Assembly (NCBI RefSeq): GCF_002265875.1
Contig: NZ_NPFA01000009.1
Coordinates: forward strand, 1-64,000
DNA length: 64,000 bases
Source: Marinococcus halophilus
Lineage (GTDB): Bacteria; Bacillota; Bacilli; Bacillales; Marinococcaceae
Direction of reading: 5' to 3'
Shown here: piece after piece, positions 34,459-41,823 of the stretch
Numbering within the stretch: the first letter of the stretch is position 1
How the letters are laid out: each line of letters opens with the position of its first letter
The notes under the pieces: generated by a model
Seen by the model: the letters and a program-made list of their open reading frames with translations, nothing else
What the model was told of the DNA's origin: nothing
Databases searched by the model: none
Position numbers and translations under genes: made by a program

Positions 34459-35280
34459 TTAGTTTTTCACGTCCGGATTGCTGACTTTTGTAGCTCTTTT
34501 ATTCGTGGTGTAGAGTGCACCGAGGACGATAAGGACCACAATACTGAATAGTGCCAGCACGCCATAGCCCTCTCCTAAAAAGCCGGCCCGGTAAACAAGT
34601 GAGCCAAAAATACCGCCAAGCGCGGGCGCAGCAACCGGAATCCAGGCGTATGGCCAGTTGGAATCCCGTTTACCTGCAATAGGCAGCAGGGCGTGAGCAA
34701 TACGCGGACCTAAATCCCTGGCCGGGTTGATCGCGTAACCAGTCGTGCCGCCGAGCGACAGCCCGATAGCACCTACAAGAAAACCGACAATAAGCGGATT
34801 CAGGCCTTCCGTGAACTCGTTTGCTCCTATACTGTTTAATACGAGTAAAAATACGGCTGTCGCGATAAACTCACTTAAAAAGTTCGCAAATCGGTTAGGA
34901 ATCGCTGGGTCTGTCGAAAACGCCGCCAGCTTCACATCAGCGTTCTCTGTTTCCTTCCAGTGTCCAAGGAAATGCCAGTAGACAACGGCTCCGCCAAGTC
35001 CCGCCCCTATAATTTGAGACACGATATAGCCGGGCACATCCGCCCACGGGAAAGCACCAATAGAAGCAAAACCAAGAGTAACAGCTGGATTCAAATGCGC
35101 GCCGGAAAACTGGCCCACAGCGTACACTCCCATTGCTACAGCAAACGCCCAGCCAAGCGCTATAACAATCCAGCCTCCACCTTCAGCTTTTGATTTGTTT
35201 AAGTTAACATTTGCCACAACTCCTCCGCCAAAAATAATAAGTATCATCGTACCGATGACTTCCGCTAAGTATATCGACAT
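34459..35280 (-). CDS. glpF: Glycerol uptake facilitator (aquaglyceroporin)
   Basis: 273 residues, six membrane helices and two half-helices. Both NPA-type motifs are present: GAHLNPAVTLGF (about 61-72) and GYAINPARDLGPRIAHAL, the latter with the Asp after NPAR that marks glycerol-conducting members. It lets glycerol diffuse into the cell. GlpK and GlpD are not adjacent, unlike B. subtilis glpFK. The leader carries a promoter overlapped by a cre and then a terminator before the gene, matching the GlpP-antitermination plus CcpA design of the B. subtilis glp genes. ATG 35280 follows AGGGAGCTGG. Glycerol supply also fits the neighbouring tagD pathway. Confidence 0.9.
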   Translation of the reverse strand: MSIYLAEVIGTMILIIFGGGVVANVNLNKSKAEGGGWIVIALGWAFAVAMGVYAVGQFSGAHLNPAVTLGFASIGAFPWADVPGYIVSQIIGAGLGGAVVYWHFLGHWKETENADVKLAAFSTDPAIPNRFANFLSEFIATAVFLLVLNSIGANEFTEGLNPLIVGFLVGAIGLSLGGTTGYAINPARDLGPRIAHALLPIAGKRDSNWPYAWIPVAAPALGGIFGSLVYRAGFLGEGYGVLALFSIVVLIVLGALYTTNKRATKVSNPDVKN

Positions 35281-35356
35281 CTTTCCAGCTCCCTTGTAAG
35301 CGTTTGTAATTTACAGACATAAGTATCAAAAGCCGTTTCATCGCCTTAAAACGACT

Positions 35357-35400
35357 AAAAAACCGCACACTTTGCCCATGCAGAGCTAATTAGTGTGCGG
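35357..35400 (-). terminator. Leader terminator (attenuator) upstream of glpF
   Basis: CCGCACACT and AGTGTGCGG form a 9-bp stem with a 20-base loop; on the minus strand TTTTTT follows, 77 bases before the glpF start and downstream of its promoter. By analogy with the B. subtilis glp leaders, antitermination by GlpP with glycerol-3-phosphate is inferred; a GlpP site was not verified. Confidence 0.75.
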
Positions 35401-35438
35401 CTTTCATTCGACTCAGCCCGATTTATTAACTTAAAAAA

Positions 35439-35467
35439 ACTTTAGCACGAAAAGAAAACGCTGTCAA
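35439..35467 (-). promoter_or_regulatory. Sigma-A-type promoter of glpF
   Basis: TTGACA (35462-35467, minus strand) and TAAAGT (35439-35444) with a 17-base spacer. Confidence 0.7.
35453..35466 (+). promoter_or_regulatory. CcpA-binding cre-like site over the glpF promoter
   Basis: AGAAAACGCTGTCA matches the cre consensus TGWAANCGNTNWCA at every specified position except the first. It covers the -35 box, which fits carbon catabolite repression of glycerol uptake. Confidence 0.65.
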
Positions 35468-35508
35468 TTCAAAACGTGAGGGTTGTCACGTTTCATTTTA
35501 CTGTTTAA

Positions 35509-35589
35509 CGGTTATTAAGTATACCAGAACCATATTATGAAGCTGGAGACCCAGATGAATACACTGTCGGTGAAAACGGTTGGAATTAA
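35509..35589 (+). pseudogene. Possible 3' remnant of a lost gene
   Basis: A start-less open stretch encodes RLLSIPEPYYEAGDPDEY followed by TVGENGWN and TAA, with protein-like composition, and is followed 14 bases later by a strong plus-strand terminator. No plus-strand gene or promoter precedes it; upstream lies the divergent glpF promoter. A protein C-terminus left after a deletion explains both the reading frame and the orphan terminator. I do not recognise the family, and the stretch is short enough to be chance. Confidence 0.35.
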
Positions 35590-35603
35590 AGCTAACCCGT
35601 GAG

Positions 35604-35636
35604 CCGGAAAAGAGACTACTCTTTTCCGGTTTTTTT
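35604..35636 (+). terminator. Orphan intrinsic terminator
   Basis: CCGGAAAAGAG and CTCTTTTCCGG form a perfect 11-bp stem around ACTA followed by seven T. No intact plus-strand gene lies upstream of it. Confidence 0.92.
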
Positions 35637-35688
35637 ATTTTTTATACGCTGCAGTCTCCGGCTGATCTCATATTAGGAGGTGAACCAT

Positions 35689-36060
35689 TTGCCACATTTA
35701 CTTCCACTTTTTATTAAGTTTGTTGCGATGGCTGTTTCGCTTGGCCTGCTGCTCGGTGCTGTACTTTCACTTCTGCCCGGCTGGACTATCGTTTTGTTAG
35801 CTGTCGTGCTCACTCTTCTTTCTTACGGGGGCGACTTAATGATGATCCCCCGTGTGAAAAATCCTACGGCTGTGCTTGCAGGTATCGGCCTCGTATTTGT
35901 ATTAGTATTGCTGACTGTTCTGATTTTCACTGGCAACAGCGCGGAAACATGGGTAGGAGCTGTGATTGCCGGGGTTATCGTCGGGGCTTTTGAATACCCT
36001 TATCATAATTACCTGCGCAGTAAAATAATGAGCATGAAAGGAAACAGCCTGGTAAATTAA
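35689..36060 (+). CDS. DUF2512 (YndM-like) small membrane protein
   Basis: 123 residues from TTG 35689, which has AGGAGG eight bases upstream (a GTG at 35680 overlaps that site). Four hydrophobic helices fill most of the protein: FIKFVAMAVSLGLLLGAVLS, TIVLLAVVLTLLSYGGDLM, TAVLAGIGLVFVLVLLTVLI and WVGAVIAGVIVGAFEYPYH. The GGDLMMIPRVKNP turn and the FEYPYHNYL end match DUF2512 proteins of Bacillaceae, whose role is unknown. Monocistronic, with a terminator. Confidence 0.8.
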   Translation: MPHLLPLFIKFVAMAVSLGLLLGAVLSLLPGWTIVLLAVVLTLLSYGGDLMMIPRVKNPTAVLAGIGLVFVLVLLTVLIFTGNSAETWVGAVIAGVIVGAFEYPYHNYLRSKIMSMKGNSLVN

Positions 36061-36090
36061 TATTTTGGTCCCCAAACGGCCATTCTTATG

Positions 36091-36131
36091 AACCAAGGGC
36101 AGCCCGTAATGATAACGGGCTGCCCTTGGTT
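36091..36131. terminator. Bidirectional terminator between DUF2512 and YteA genes
   Basis: AACCAAGGGCAGCCCG and its exact complement form a 16-bp stem around a 9-base loop between convergent genes. Confidence 0.88.
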
Positions 36132-36139
36132 TATCTGCT

Positions 36140-36853
36140 TTATTTTTTGTCCTGCGAGTTTTTTTCCTGTTTTTTTCTTTCTTCAGCAGAATTCCGGCTT
36201 CCCTGCCACTGTTCTTTCTGGTCGGCGGTATTGCCTGTATCTTCTCCTTCCATGTCAGCAACGGAGGCGTCTTCTACTTTTTCCACCCGTCCTTCTTCTT
36301 CCTCCTCTTCTTCCTGTTCACTTGTGTAGCCGGTCATTTCCGGATCGTCGGACGGCGTTTGGGAGGTACTATGCTCACTTACTGCTTCCCACGCATCTTC
36401 TTTATCGAAAGCTACATTTTCCTCCTGCCGCTGCTCACGTTCTGGCCCCGGGTTGACTACATCTTCTTCCACCGGGTGGTCCTGCTCGGGTTTGTCACTG
36501 CTCGCATGATCTACACACCGCATCGTTTCGGGAACAATTTCAAGCCGTTCGTACGGAATCTCTCTGCCGCAAATTTCACACTTGCCGTAATTTCCGTTTT
36601 TCATTGCTTCAAGGGCATGATCGATATTTTCGAGCTGTTCGCGCGCCTGATTGTTCAATGCTGCATCTTTTTCCATTTCATGCAGTTCGGTGCCCTGGTC
36701 GCCTGGATGGTTACTGTACTCCGACAGTTCACCGATCGTTTCTGTATTATTATTTTCGTCCCTTGTTTCTTCAACTTCAATTTTTTCTTTATTTTCTTCT
36801 TTCATTTCTAAAAGCTGGTTTTTTAATGTTTTTTCCTGTTCTGCCGTAATCAT
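36140..36853 (-). CDS. TraR/DksA-type zinc finger protein, YteA family
   Basis: 237 residues. The N-terminal half (about 1-120) matches the YteA sporulation-associated family: a coiled helix pair, then EYSNHPGDQGTELHEMEKD and EAMKNGNYGKCEICGREIPY, ending with MRCVDHA. The zinc finger has CxxC in the first knuckle, but the second reads CVDH (C-x-x-H). Residues about 125-237 are a very acidic, low-complexity tail (EQEEEEEEEGRVEKVED) far longer than the conserved core. DksA-type proteins act on RNA polymerase; whether YteA does so is not known. ATG at 36853 follows GGAGGGATACAA. Confidence 0.85.
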   Translation of the reverse strand: MITAEQEKTLKNQLLEMKEENKEKIEVEETRDENNNTETIGELSEYSNHPGDQGTELHEMEKDAALNNQAREQLENIDHALEAMKNGNYGKCEICGREIPYERLEIVPETMRCVDHASSDKPEQDHPVEEDVVNPGPEREQRQEENVAFDKEDAWEAVSEHSTSQTPSDDPEMTGYTSEQEEEEEEEGRVEKVEDASVADMEGEDTGNTADQKEQWQGSRNSAEERKKQEKNSQDKK

Positions 36854-37045
36854 TTGTATCCCTCCAGTATTTTCTACTCTCTCTTTACCCGATTACCGGC
36901 TCTGTTGAAAATACTTTTTTCGTCAAAAGTGTTTTGCCTTTCTCACAGCACTGGTTTCGCTGCTCTCTTAGTGAACGCTTACCCTTTTTACCTCGATTCA
37001 CCGATAGGTAAACACCGATAGTTCCCGGAAGTCACTTCACTGGTT

Positions 37046-37579
37046 CTATTCTGCATTGACCAGCCCATAGACTACCTGGTTTACATAGCCTTCCCGGAGG
37101 CGTTCCGATTCTATTAAGACCCCTTCCATTTTAAAACCCAGTTTTTCGGGGACAGCCCTGCTTTTTTTATTTTCTTCTGCGCAGCGAATTTCCACCCGGT
37201 GCAGGCCCATACTGTTAAAAGCATACTTTGTAAAAGCCTGAACCGCCTGAGTCATGAGGCCTCTTCCTTCATATTCCTTCCCGAGCCAGTAGCCGAGGCT
37301 TGTTTTTTTGTTTCCCCAGTCTATTTCATGGTAATTAATAATGCCCGCCAGCTTTCCATCAAATATTAAACCTGCTCGGAATCCTCCTCCCTCAGCTGCC
37401 TGCTGGAGCGTTTTTTCGATGCTGGCGGCGGTATCATGCACCGATTGGACACGATCCACCCAATTCATCCATTCTTTTAAGTGTTGGCGATTGTTATCGA
37501 TCAGGGCAAACAGCTCTTCTGCATGCTCTTTTTGGAGCAGCAAGAGCTCCAAACGTTCCGTAATGTTATATGAAAACAT
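37046..37579 (-). CDS. GNAT-family N-acetyltransferase, RimL type
   Basis: 177 residues, RimJ/RimL family related to ribosomal-protein serine acetyltransferases. Marks: ERLELLLLQKEHAEELFALI, WMNWVDRVQSV, the acetyl-CoA loop LGKEYEGRGLMTQAVQAF, and MGLHRVEIRCAEENKKSR followed by AVPEKLGF. It contains the NWVD-type segment seen also in the homologue at 62332 (PWVDKTRELRDV), so the two are paralogues. ATG 37579 follows AGGAGAAGATGGA. It lies 13 bases after a VOC-family gene on the same strand, probably one transcript. Confidence 0.9.
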   Translation of the reverse strand: MFSYNITERLELLLLQKEHAEELFALIDNNRQHLKEWMNWVDRVQSVHDTAASIEKTLQQAAEGGGFRAGLIFDGKLAGIINYHEIDWGNKKTSLGYWLGKEYEGRGLMTQAVQAFTKYAFNSMGLHRVEIRCAEENKKSRAVPEKLGFKMEGVLIESERLREGYVNQVVYGLVNAE

Positions 37580-37592
37580 TCCATCTTCTCCT

Positions 37593-38024
37593 TTATTCTA
37601 AAATCAGCATATTCTGCTCATCAAACTTCCAAAATTCTGCATATGCCGCTTCCCAAATGTAACCATCCGGATCTTTAAAATAACCACTATAACCTCCCCA
37701 GAATACCCATTCCGGTTCTTTTGCCACCCTTCCGCCTGCAGAGGCAGCCTGCTGAATAATGGCATCCACTTCTTCGACAGACTTGGCATTATATGCAAGA
37801 GTCATTCCTGAAAAACCCTGGCCCGGGTCCTCTACTTTCTCCCCCGTTTCTTTCGCCAGCTCCTTTAGTGGATAAAGCGCCAGCTTAGTGCCTTCGTTAT
37901 TAAAAAAAACAATGCCCGGGGCGTCCTCTTCTGTATTAGTTTCAAAGCCGAGTCCATCCCGGTAAAATTGCACGGAAACAGTCATGTTCCTGACCCCAAG
38001 GGTAATCAGATTAATTCTATTCAT
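37593..38024 (-). CDS. VOC-family (glyoxalase/bleomycin resistance-like) protein
   Basis: 143 residues from ATG 38024 (MNRINLITLGVRNMTVS) behind TCGGAGG; the frame is open further upstream but without family sequence. Typical vicinal-oxygen-chelate fold: VQFYRDGLGFETNTEEDAPG in the first module and EPEWVFWGGYSGYFKDPDGY in the second, with conserved glutamate in IWEAAY. VOC members include glyoxalases, dioxygenases and antibiotic-binding proteins; the metal ligands here cannot be assigned with certainty. Co-transcribed with the acetyltransferase that starts 13 bases downstream. Confidence 0.85.
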   Translation of the reverse strand: MNRINLITLGVRNMTVSVQFYRDGLGFETNTEEDAPGIVFFNNEGTKLALYPLKELAKETGEKVEDPGQGFSGMTLAYNAKSVEEVDAIIQQAASAGGRVAKEPEWVFWGGYSGYFKDPDGYIWEAAYAEFWKFDEQNMLILE

Positions 38025-38217
38025 ATAATCAGCCTCCGATATTAAAATTTCATAAGTGCTGAACACCCTTAGTAGGTAATTCGCCGGGAGCCTGCGCATT
38101 CCCTTTCACACAGCTGAAGCTGACCCGCAATGTATCCGGCCCAAGGAGCGTTTCGCTTTTCATCCAAACGGGAACGGCTCATTACTACCATGATTTCCAT
38201 AAGGGGGCATACGATTC

Positions 38218-39003
38218 ATGAGTAAAACAATATTTATTACCGGTGCCGGTACAGGGCTTGGAAAAGGCACAGCACTTGGGCTGGCTAAAAAGGGCCACCA
38301 CGTAATTGCAGCAGTCGAGATAATGGCTCAGATTACCAGTCTGCGGGAGGAAGCAGAAGCAGCAGGAGTAAATCTTGAAGTAATTAAGCTTGATATTACC
38401 AACAAACGGGACCAGGAACTGGTCGCTGACTATGACTACGATATTTTCGTTGCAAACGCAGCCATTGGTGAAGGCGGGCCGATAGCTGAAATACCAGTTG
38501 ACCGCGTTCGCGATATTTTCGAAACCAACGTATTCAGTACGCTCGAAAACGCCCAGATCGCCGCAAAAAAATTCGTGGAAAAAGGCCGGGGCAAAATAAT
38601 CTTTCTTAGCTCCATTGCCGGCATAGTAGGCATGCCTTACCTTGCTGCTTATGCCTCCACCAAGCATGCCATTGAGGCTATCGCCAAGGCGATGAAGGCA
38701 GAGCTTGAAGAATTTAACGTCCAGGTAGCAACCATCAATCCCGGTCCGTATGAAACCGGCTTTAATGACCGGATGTTTGAAGAAAAATGGAAATGGTACG
38801 ATCCTAAGAAAAATTTCACGCCTGAAAAGTCGATCGGCGAAATGGAACAAATTCTCGACAGCCAGTTTGATCCTGATGACATGATTGCCAAAATGGTCGA
38901 AGTGGTGGAAGCAGATCATCATGCCTTCCGCACAGCATATCCACAGGAGGCCGAAGACCAGATGAAGCAGGAGGAACAGAAAAACTGGGACGCCCGTATA
39001 TAA
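38218..39003 (+). CDS. Short-chain dehydrogenase/reductase (SDR)
   Basis: 261 residues. Classical SDR: cofactor loop TGAGTGLGKGTALGLAKKG (about 8-26), the structural FVANAAIGEGG (NAG-like) and the catalytic SSIAGI...YLAAYASTKHA with Ser, Tyr and Lys (YxxxK). Absence of a basic residue right after the first glycine motif but VAAVEIMAQ at the end of strand 2 leaves NADH or NADPH open. Substrate unknown. ATG at 38218 follows AAGGGGGCATACG. Monocistronic; a 245-codon frame on the other strand is a shadow of this gene. Confidence 0.9.
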   Translation: MSKTIFITGAGTGLGKGTALGLAKKGHHVIAAVEIMAQITSLREEAEAAGVNLEVIKLDITNKRDQELVADYDYDIFVANAAIGEGGPIAEIPVDRVRDIFETNVFSTLENAQIAAKKFVEKGRGKIIFLSSIAGIVGMPYLAAYASTKHAIEAIAKAMKAELEEFNVQVATINPGPYETGFNDRMFEEKWKWYDPKKNFTPEKSIGEMEQILDSQFDPDDMIAKMVEVVEADHHAFRTAYPQEAEDQMKQEEQKNWDARI

Positions 39004-39008
39004 AAAAT

Positions 39009-39034
39009 AAACCGGCCAGGTGCCGGTTTATTTT
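39009..39034. terminator. Bidirectional terminator between SDR and C45 peptidase genes
   Basis: AAACCGGC and GCCGGTTT with ATTTTA after it on the plus strand and TTATTTTTTA on the minus strand; it overlaps the stop of the minus-strand gene. Confidence 0.8.
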
Positions 39035-40080
39035 ACGTTCTGGTCCATATGAAGAAACTTCATGCCGGTATCCACCTGGCCGTACATATACTTCTCAGGT
39101 ACATCTTCACCTTTTAGCCAGCGGGAAAAATCGATTTCATACGGCTTTTGGTCGCCTCCGAGCGCGAACCACGCTTTTTGTTCCCGCAAAAGATAGCCGG
39201 ATGTGTGAATGGTGCCCGCCCAGCTATGGTAATTATCCGAAAAAACGCCGCCTTCGGTATTGTTCAGCAGCCGGTACGCTTGTTCCGCCGAAGGAGCTGT
39301 TTGCTTTTCCTGCTTCATCACCGCCTGGCGGGCTTTTGAATCCACCAGATAATGACGGTTCTCTTCCGGCATTTTTTCAAAGTGGTTGGTGCATGCATGG
39401 TCTTCCCGTGCAATCACTCCACGCGGCGATGCCTCCACAACTTGAGAGGTTCCCTTCATGTCCTGCACCACGTAGCTGAACGAGTGGCGGTGCGGTATTT
39501 CCTTCAGCATGTCGACAGCTTCCTCCACAGAAGCACACACCTCTAATATTAGGCGCCCAATCATTGAGCAGATAAATCCATCTCCCGGCTTTTTCCGGTG
39601 CATAAAATTATAGCCCATCGCAAGCTGTTTTTCGTTCATTCCGTCCATCCGGCCGGTTACCCGCTGCGAAGGGCCAACCATCGCATAGCCCTGATCCGTC
39701 GGCTGAAACAACGTGTACCTGCCCTCGTAGGTTTTTGGGTGATAGTCATAATTACGAACCAGATAATTATCCCCTGTCATAATAGAGCAGCCTGATTTAG
39801 GTATTTCAAGACGATAGCCGGAAAAATGCATAATAATTTTTTCCATATCCCACTTTAAGCCGTCCTGCAGACCTTCAAGCTCTTCCCAGATGCCGGGCGC
39901 CAGATTCATAAACATTTCTTTGGTTTCCTTTATGTCCACTTGAAACCGGAGCTTGCGTATTTTCCATTGCTTGTCCCGGTTTTCGACAGACAATGACCCG
40001 GCGAGGTGTTCTCCCTGGTATTTGCCAAATTCGTAATGGGTGCCGCGAAACTGCACCACGCTACTGTAAATTTCTTTCAC
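39028..40080 (-). CDS. C45-type (acyl-CoA:6-APA acyltransferase-like) Ntn hydrolase
   Basis: 350 residues. The core SGCSIMTGDNYLVRNYDYHP (about 96-115) contains the cysteine that serves as N-terminal nucleophile in the C45/choloylglycine-hydrolase group, followed by the conserved Arg-Asn-x-Asp. GMNEKQLAMGYNFMHR and YVVQDMKGTSQVVEASPRG are further family segments. These enzymes cleave or transfer amide-linked acyl groups. Unlike self-cleaving members there is a long stretch before the Cys, and whether it is processed cannot be told. GTG start at 40080, after GAAGGTGAC. Monocistronic. Confidence 0.8.
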   Translation of the reverse strand: MKEIYSSVVQFRGTHYEFGKYQGEHLAGSLSVENRDKQWKIRKLRFQVDIKETKEMFMNLAPGIWEELEGLQDGLKWDMEKIIMHFSGYRLEIPKSGCSIMTGDNYLVRNYDYHPKTYEGRYTLFQPTDQGYAMVGPSQRVTGRMDGMNEKQLAMGYNFMHRKKPGDGFICSMIGRLILEVCASVEEAVDMLKEIPHRHSFSYVVQDMKGTSQVVEASPRGVIAREDHACTNHFEKMPEENRHYLVDSKARQAVMKQEKQTAPSAEQAYRLLNNTEGGVFSDNYHSWAGTIHTSGYLLREQKAWFALGGDQKPYEIDFSRWLKGEDVPEKYMYGQVDTGMKFLHMDQNVK

Positions 40081-40129
40081 ATTGTCACCTTCATTGAATA
40101 ATTATTTTCCCGCTGGGTTTCATAAAGTG

Positions 40130-40153
40130 AAAAACCGCCTGGCTGCAGGCGGC
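40130..40153 (-). terminator. Terminator of the cse60-acetyltransferase operon
   Basis: CCGCCTG and CAGGCGG form the stem around GCTG; TTTTTC follows on the minus strand, immediately after the acetyltransferase stop. Confidence 0.8.
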
Positions 40154-40705
40154 TTAGCGATACTTTTCCCGGTATTCCTGTTCAAGTATGCTCATTATCA
40201 CAGCGTGGTAGTACTGATGATCGTAGTAACGGCACTCACGCTTCATTCCTTCGTGAACAAATCCAAGCTTTTCGTATACATGAATCGCGCGGGTGTTAAA
40301 CGAGAAGACTTCGAGCTCAATCCGGTGGAAATTCAATTTCCCAAACCCATATTCAAGCATCAGCTTGGTTGCTTCTGTGCCGAAACGCTGTCCTATATAA
40401 TCGTCAAAAACGACCATTTGAAACCTTGCCTGGCGGCTTGCCGGCGTGTCGATGTCAATAAACGAAGTGTCTCCGATTAATTGATCATTTCCCTGCATGA
40501 AAATGCCGAGGCGGACATCTGCGTGGGCATCGCCCCCTTCAATGTAGCGCTCTACATCCTCCAGCGTATAAATATGATTCGTTCCTGTAAACTGGCGGGC
40601 AATCTGATTATTGTTAAATGCTTCATACAAAGCCGGTACTTCTTCTTTCGTATATGGACGCAGATACAGCTGCTCCCCTTCAATTGCTTTTACTAATGAC
40701 TGCAT
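40154..40705 (-). CDS. GNAT-family N-acetyltransferase, RimJ/RimL type
   Basis: 183 residues. Recognisable RimJ/RimL features: EGEQLYLRPYTKEEVPALYE, the acetyl-CoA region VVFDDYIGQRFGTEATKLML, FHRIELEVFSFNTRAIHVYE and KLGFVHEGMKRE. Substrate unknown. ATG 40705 lies two bases after the stop of the cse60-like gene, whose last codons (GGA GGG) supply its ribosome binding site, so translation is coupled. Confidence 0.9.
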   Translation of the reverse strand: MQSLVKAIEGEQLYLRPYTKEEVPALYEAFNNNQIARQFTGTNHIYTLEDVERYIEGGDAHADVRLGIFMQGNDQLIGDTSFIDIDTPASRQARFQMVVFDDYIGQRFGTEATKLMLEYGFGKLNFHRIELEVFSFNTRAIHVYEKLGFVHEGMKRECRYYDHQYYHAVIMSILEQEYREKYR

Positions 40706-40707
40706 AG

Positions 40708-40878
40708 TTACCCTCCATTTATTTCCTGGTTATCCCGATATACGACCATCGCGCTGAAATAAAAGAAATTCATTCCAAACTGAATATCCGTTACTTCAAT
40801 GCCTGCGTCGTCCAGAAAAGCGTTCACCTTCCTGTCAAGCCCTTTATCGCTTATGGCGTAAAACGTTTTTATTCTCAC
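40708..40878 (-). CDS. Cse60-like sporulation-associated small protein
   Basis: 56 residues from GTG 40878, preceded by GAGGAATAG at the right distance; the ATG at 40896 has no ribosome binding site. The pattern VRIKTFYAISDKGLDRKVNA followed by FL and ending in FSAMVVYRD matches Cse60 (about 60 residues), a protein made in the mother cell under sigma-E in B. subtilis, function unknown. It is coupled to the downstream acetyltransferase. I could not identify a convincing sigma-E promoter. Confidence 0.7.
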   Translation of the reverse strand: MRIKTFYAISDKGLDRKVNAFLDDAGIEVTDIQFGMNFFYFSAMVVYRDNQEINGG

Positions 40879-40955
40879 GTCTCTATTCCTCAGCATTTTC
40901 TATTATCTATTGTACCAAAAGCAGGTATGATAAAAGGAGAACAGGAGGGAAAAAT

Positions 40956-41759
40956 ATGGAACGAATTTATTACGGTAAGCATACAGAACAATTCGGGGAT
41001 CTTCGCATTCCGGAAGGTGAAGGGCCTTTTCCTTTAGCTGTGGTTATTCACGGCGGGTTTTGGAAAAAGCCATTCGGCCTTGATATTATTCAGGACGTGG
41101 CAGAGGATTTAACCCGGGAGGGCATCGCCACATGGAACATTGAATACCGTCGCATCGGCCATGAAGGAGGTGGCTGGCCCGGTACGTTTAATGATGTTGG
41201 CAGGGCTGCAGACTATGTACGTGAGCTCGCAGCCATTCACCCTATCGACGTTCGGCGGATATTTTCTATTGGCCATTCCGCAGGGGGACAGCTCGCCTTG
41301 TGGCTCGCTGCCCGGCCATTCCTGCCGGCTACCAGCGAATTATCCCATTTCGCTGAACCGTTATCCATGTACGGGGCTGTGAGTCTCGCCGGTGTGCTTG
41401 ATATGCACCTCATGCACGAGATACACGATTACCGCAACAAAATCACAAACGCCCAGGAGCCCATGGACCCTGTCGCAGATCTGCTCGGCGGCTCCCCGGA
41501 TGAATTTCCTGAGCGCTATACTGAGACGTCGCCGTTTGACCTGATTCCTATTGATGTCCCCCAGATACTCGTGCACGGAGCGCTCGATGTGAACGTACCT
41601 GTTGGCATCAGCGCCCAATATAACCAGGCGGCAAAAATCGGCTACCGGCCTATCAAATATCTTGAGCTTCCCGACGCAGAGCATTTTATGCTTACTGATA
41701 TCCAGACAGAGGCCTGGAGCATGATTAAAGAAGAAATCCATGAGATGCTGTCTTTATAG
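40956..41759 (+). CDS. Alpha/beta hydrolase (prolyl-oligopeptidase/BD-FAE-type)
   Basis: 267 residues. Oxyanion motif VVIHGGFWKKPF (about 29-40), nucleophile GHSAGGQLALWLA (about 108-120), catalytic Asp in VHGALDVNVPVG and His in LPDAEHFML. This is the esterase/peptidase branch with HGG(F/G)W. Cytoplasmic; substrate unknown (small esters or N-formylkynurenine-like compounds are possible). ATG 40956 follows AGGAGGGAAAAAT. Confidence 0.9.
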   Translation: MERIYYGKHTEQFGDLRIPEGEGPFPLAVVIHGGFWKKPFGLDIIQDVAEDLTREGIATWNIEYRRIGHEGGGWPGTFNDVGRAADYVRELAAIHPIDVRRIFSIGHSAGGQLALWLAARPFLPATSELSHFAEPLSMYGAVSLAGVLDMHLMHEIHDYRNKITNAQEPMDPVADLLGGSPDEFPERYTETSPFDLIPIDVPQILVHGALDVNVPVGISAQYNQAAKIGYRPIKYLELPDAEHFMLTDIQTEAWSMIKEEIHEMLSL

Positions 41760-41798
41760 ATTTATTTACGGGAAAACGCCAACAATACCTTTGATAGC

Positions 41799-41822
41799 AA
41801 AAAAACCGGTGTGGACACCGGC
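41799..41822 (-). terminator. Terminator of the GAF-STAS gene
   Basis: CCGGTGT and ACACCGG around a 2-base centre, with TTTTTTT following on the minus strand. Confidence 0.85.
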
Positions 41823-41823
41823 T

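Noticed and set aside
36985-37016. Two nearby CACCGATAG copies between yteA-like and RimL-like genes
   Set aside because: A single 9-base repetition with no promoter relation; too short to support a regulatory claim.
38185-38922. A 245-codon open frame on the minus strand opposite the SDR gene
   Set aside because: It mirrors the coding sequence of the SDR gene, has no ribosome binding site, and its protein is rich in Phe/Cys/His without any family pattern.
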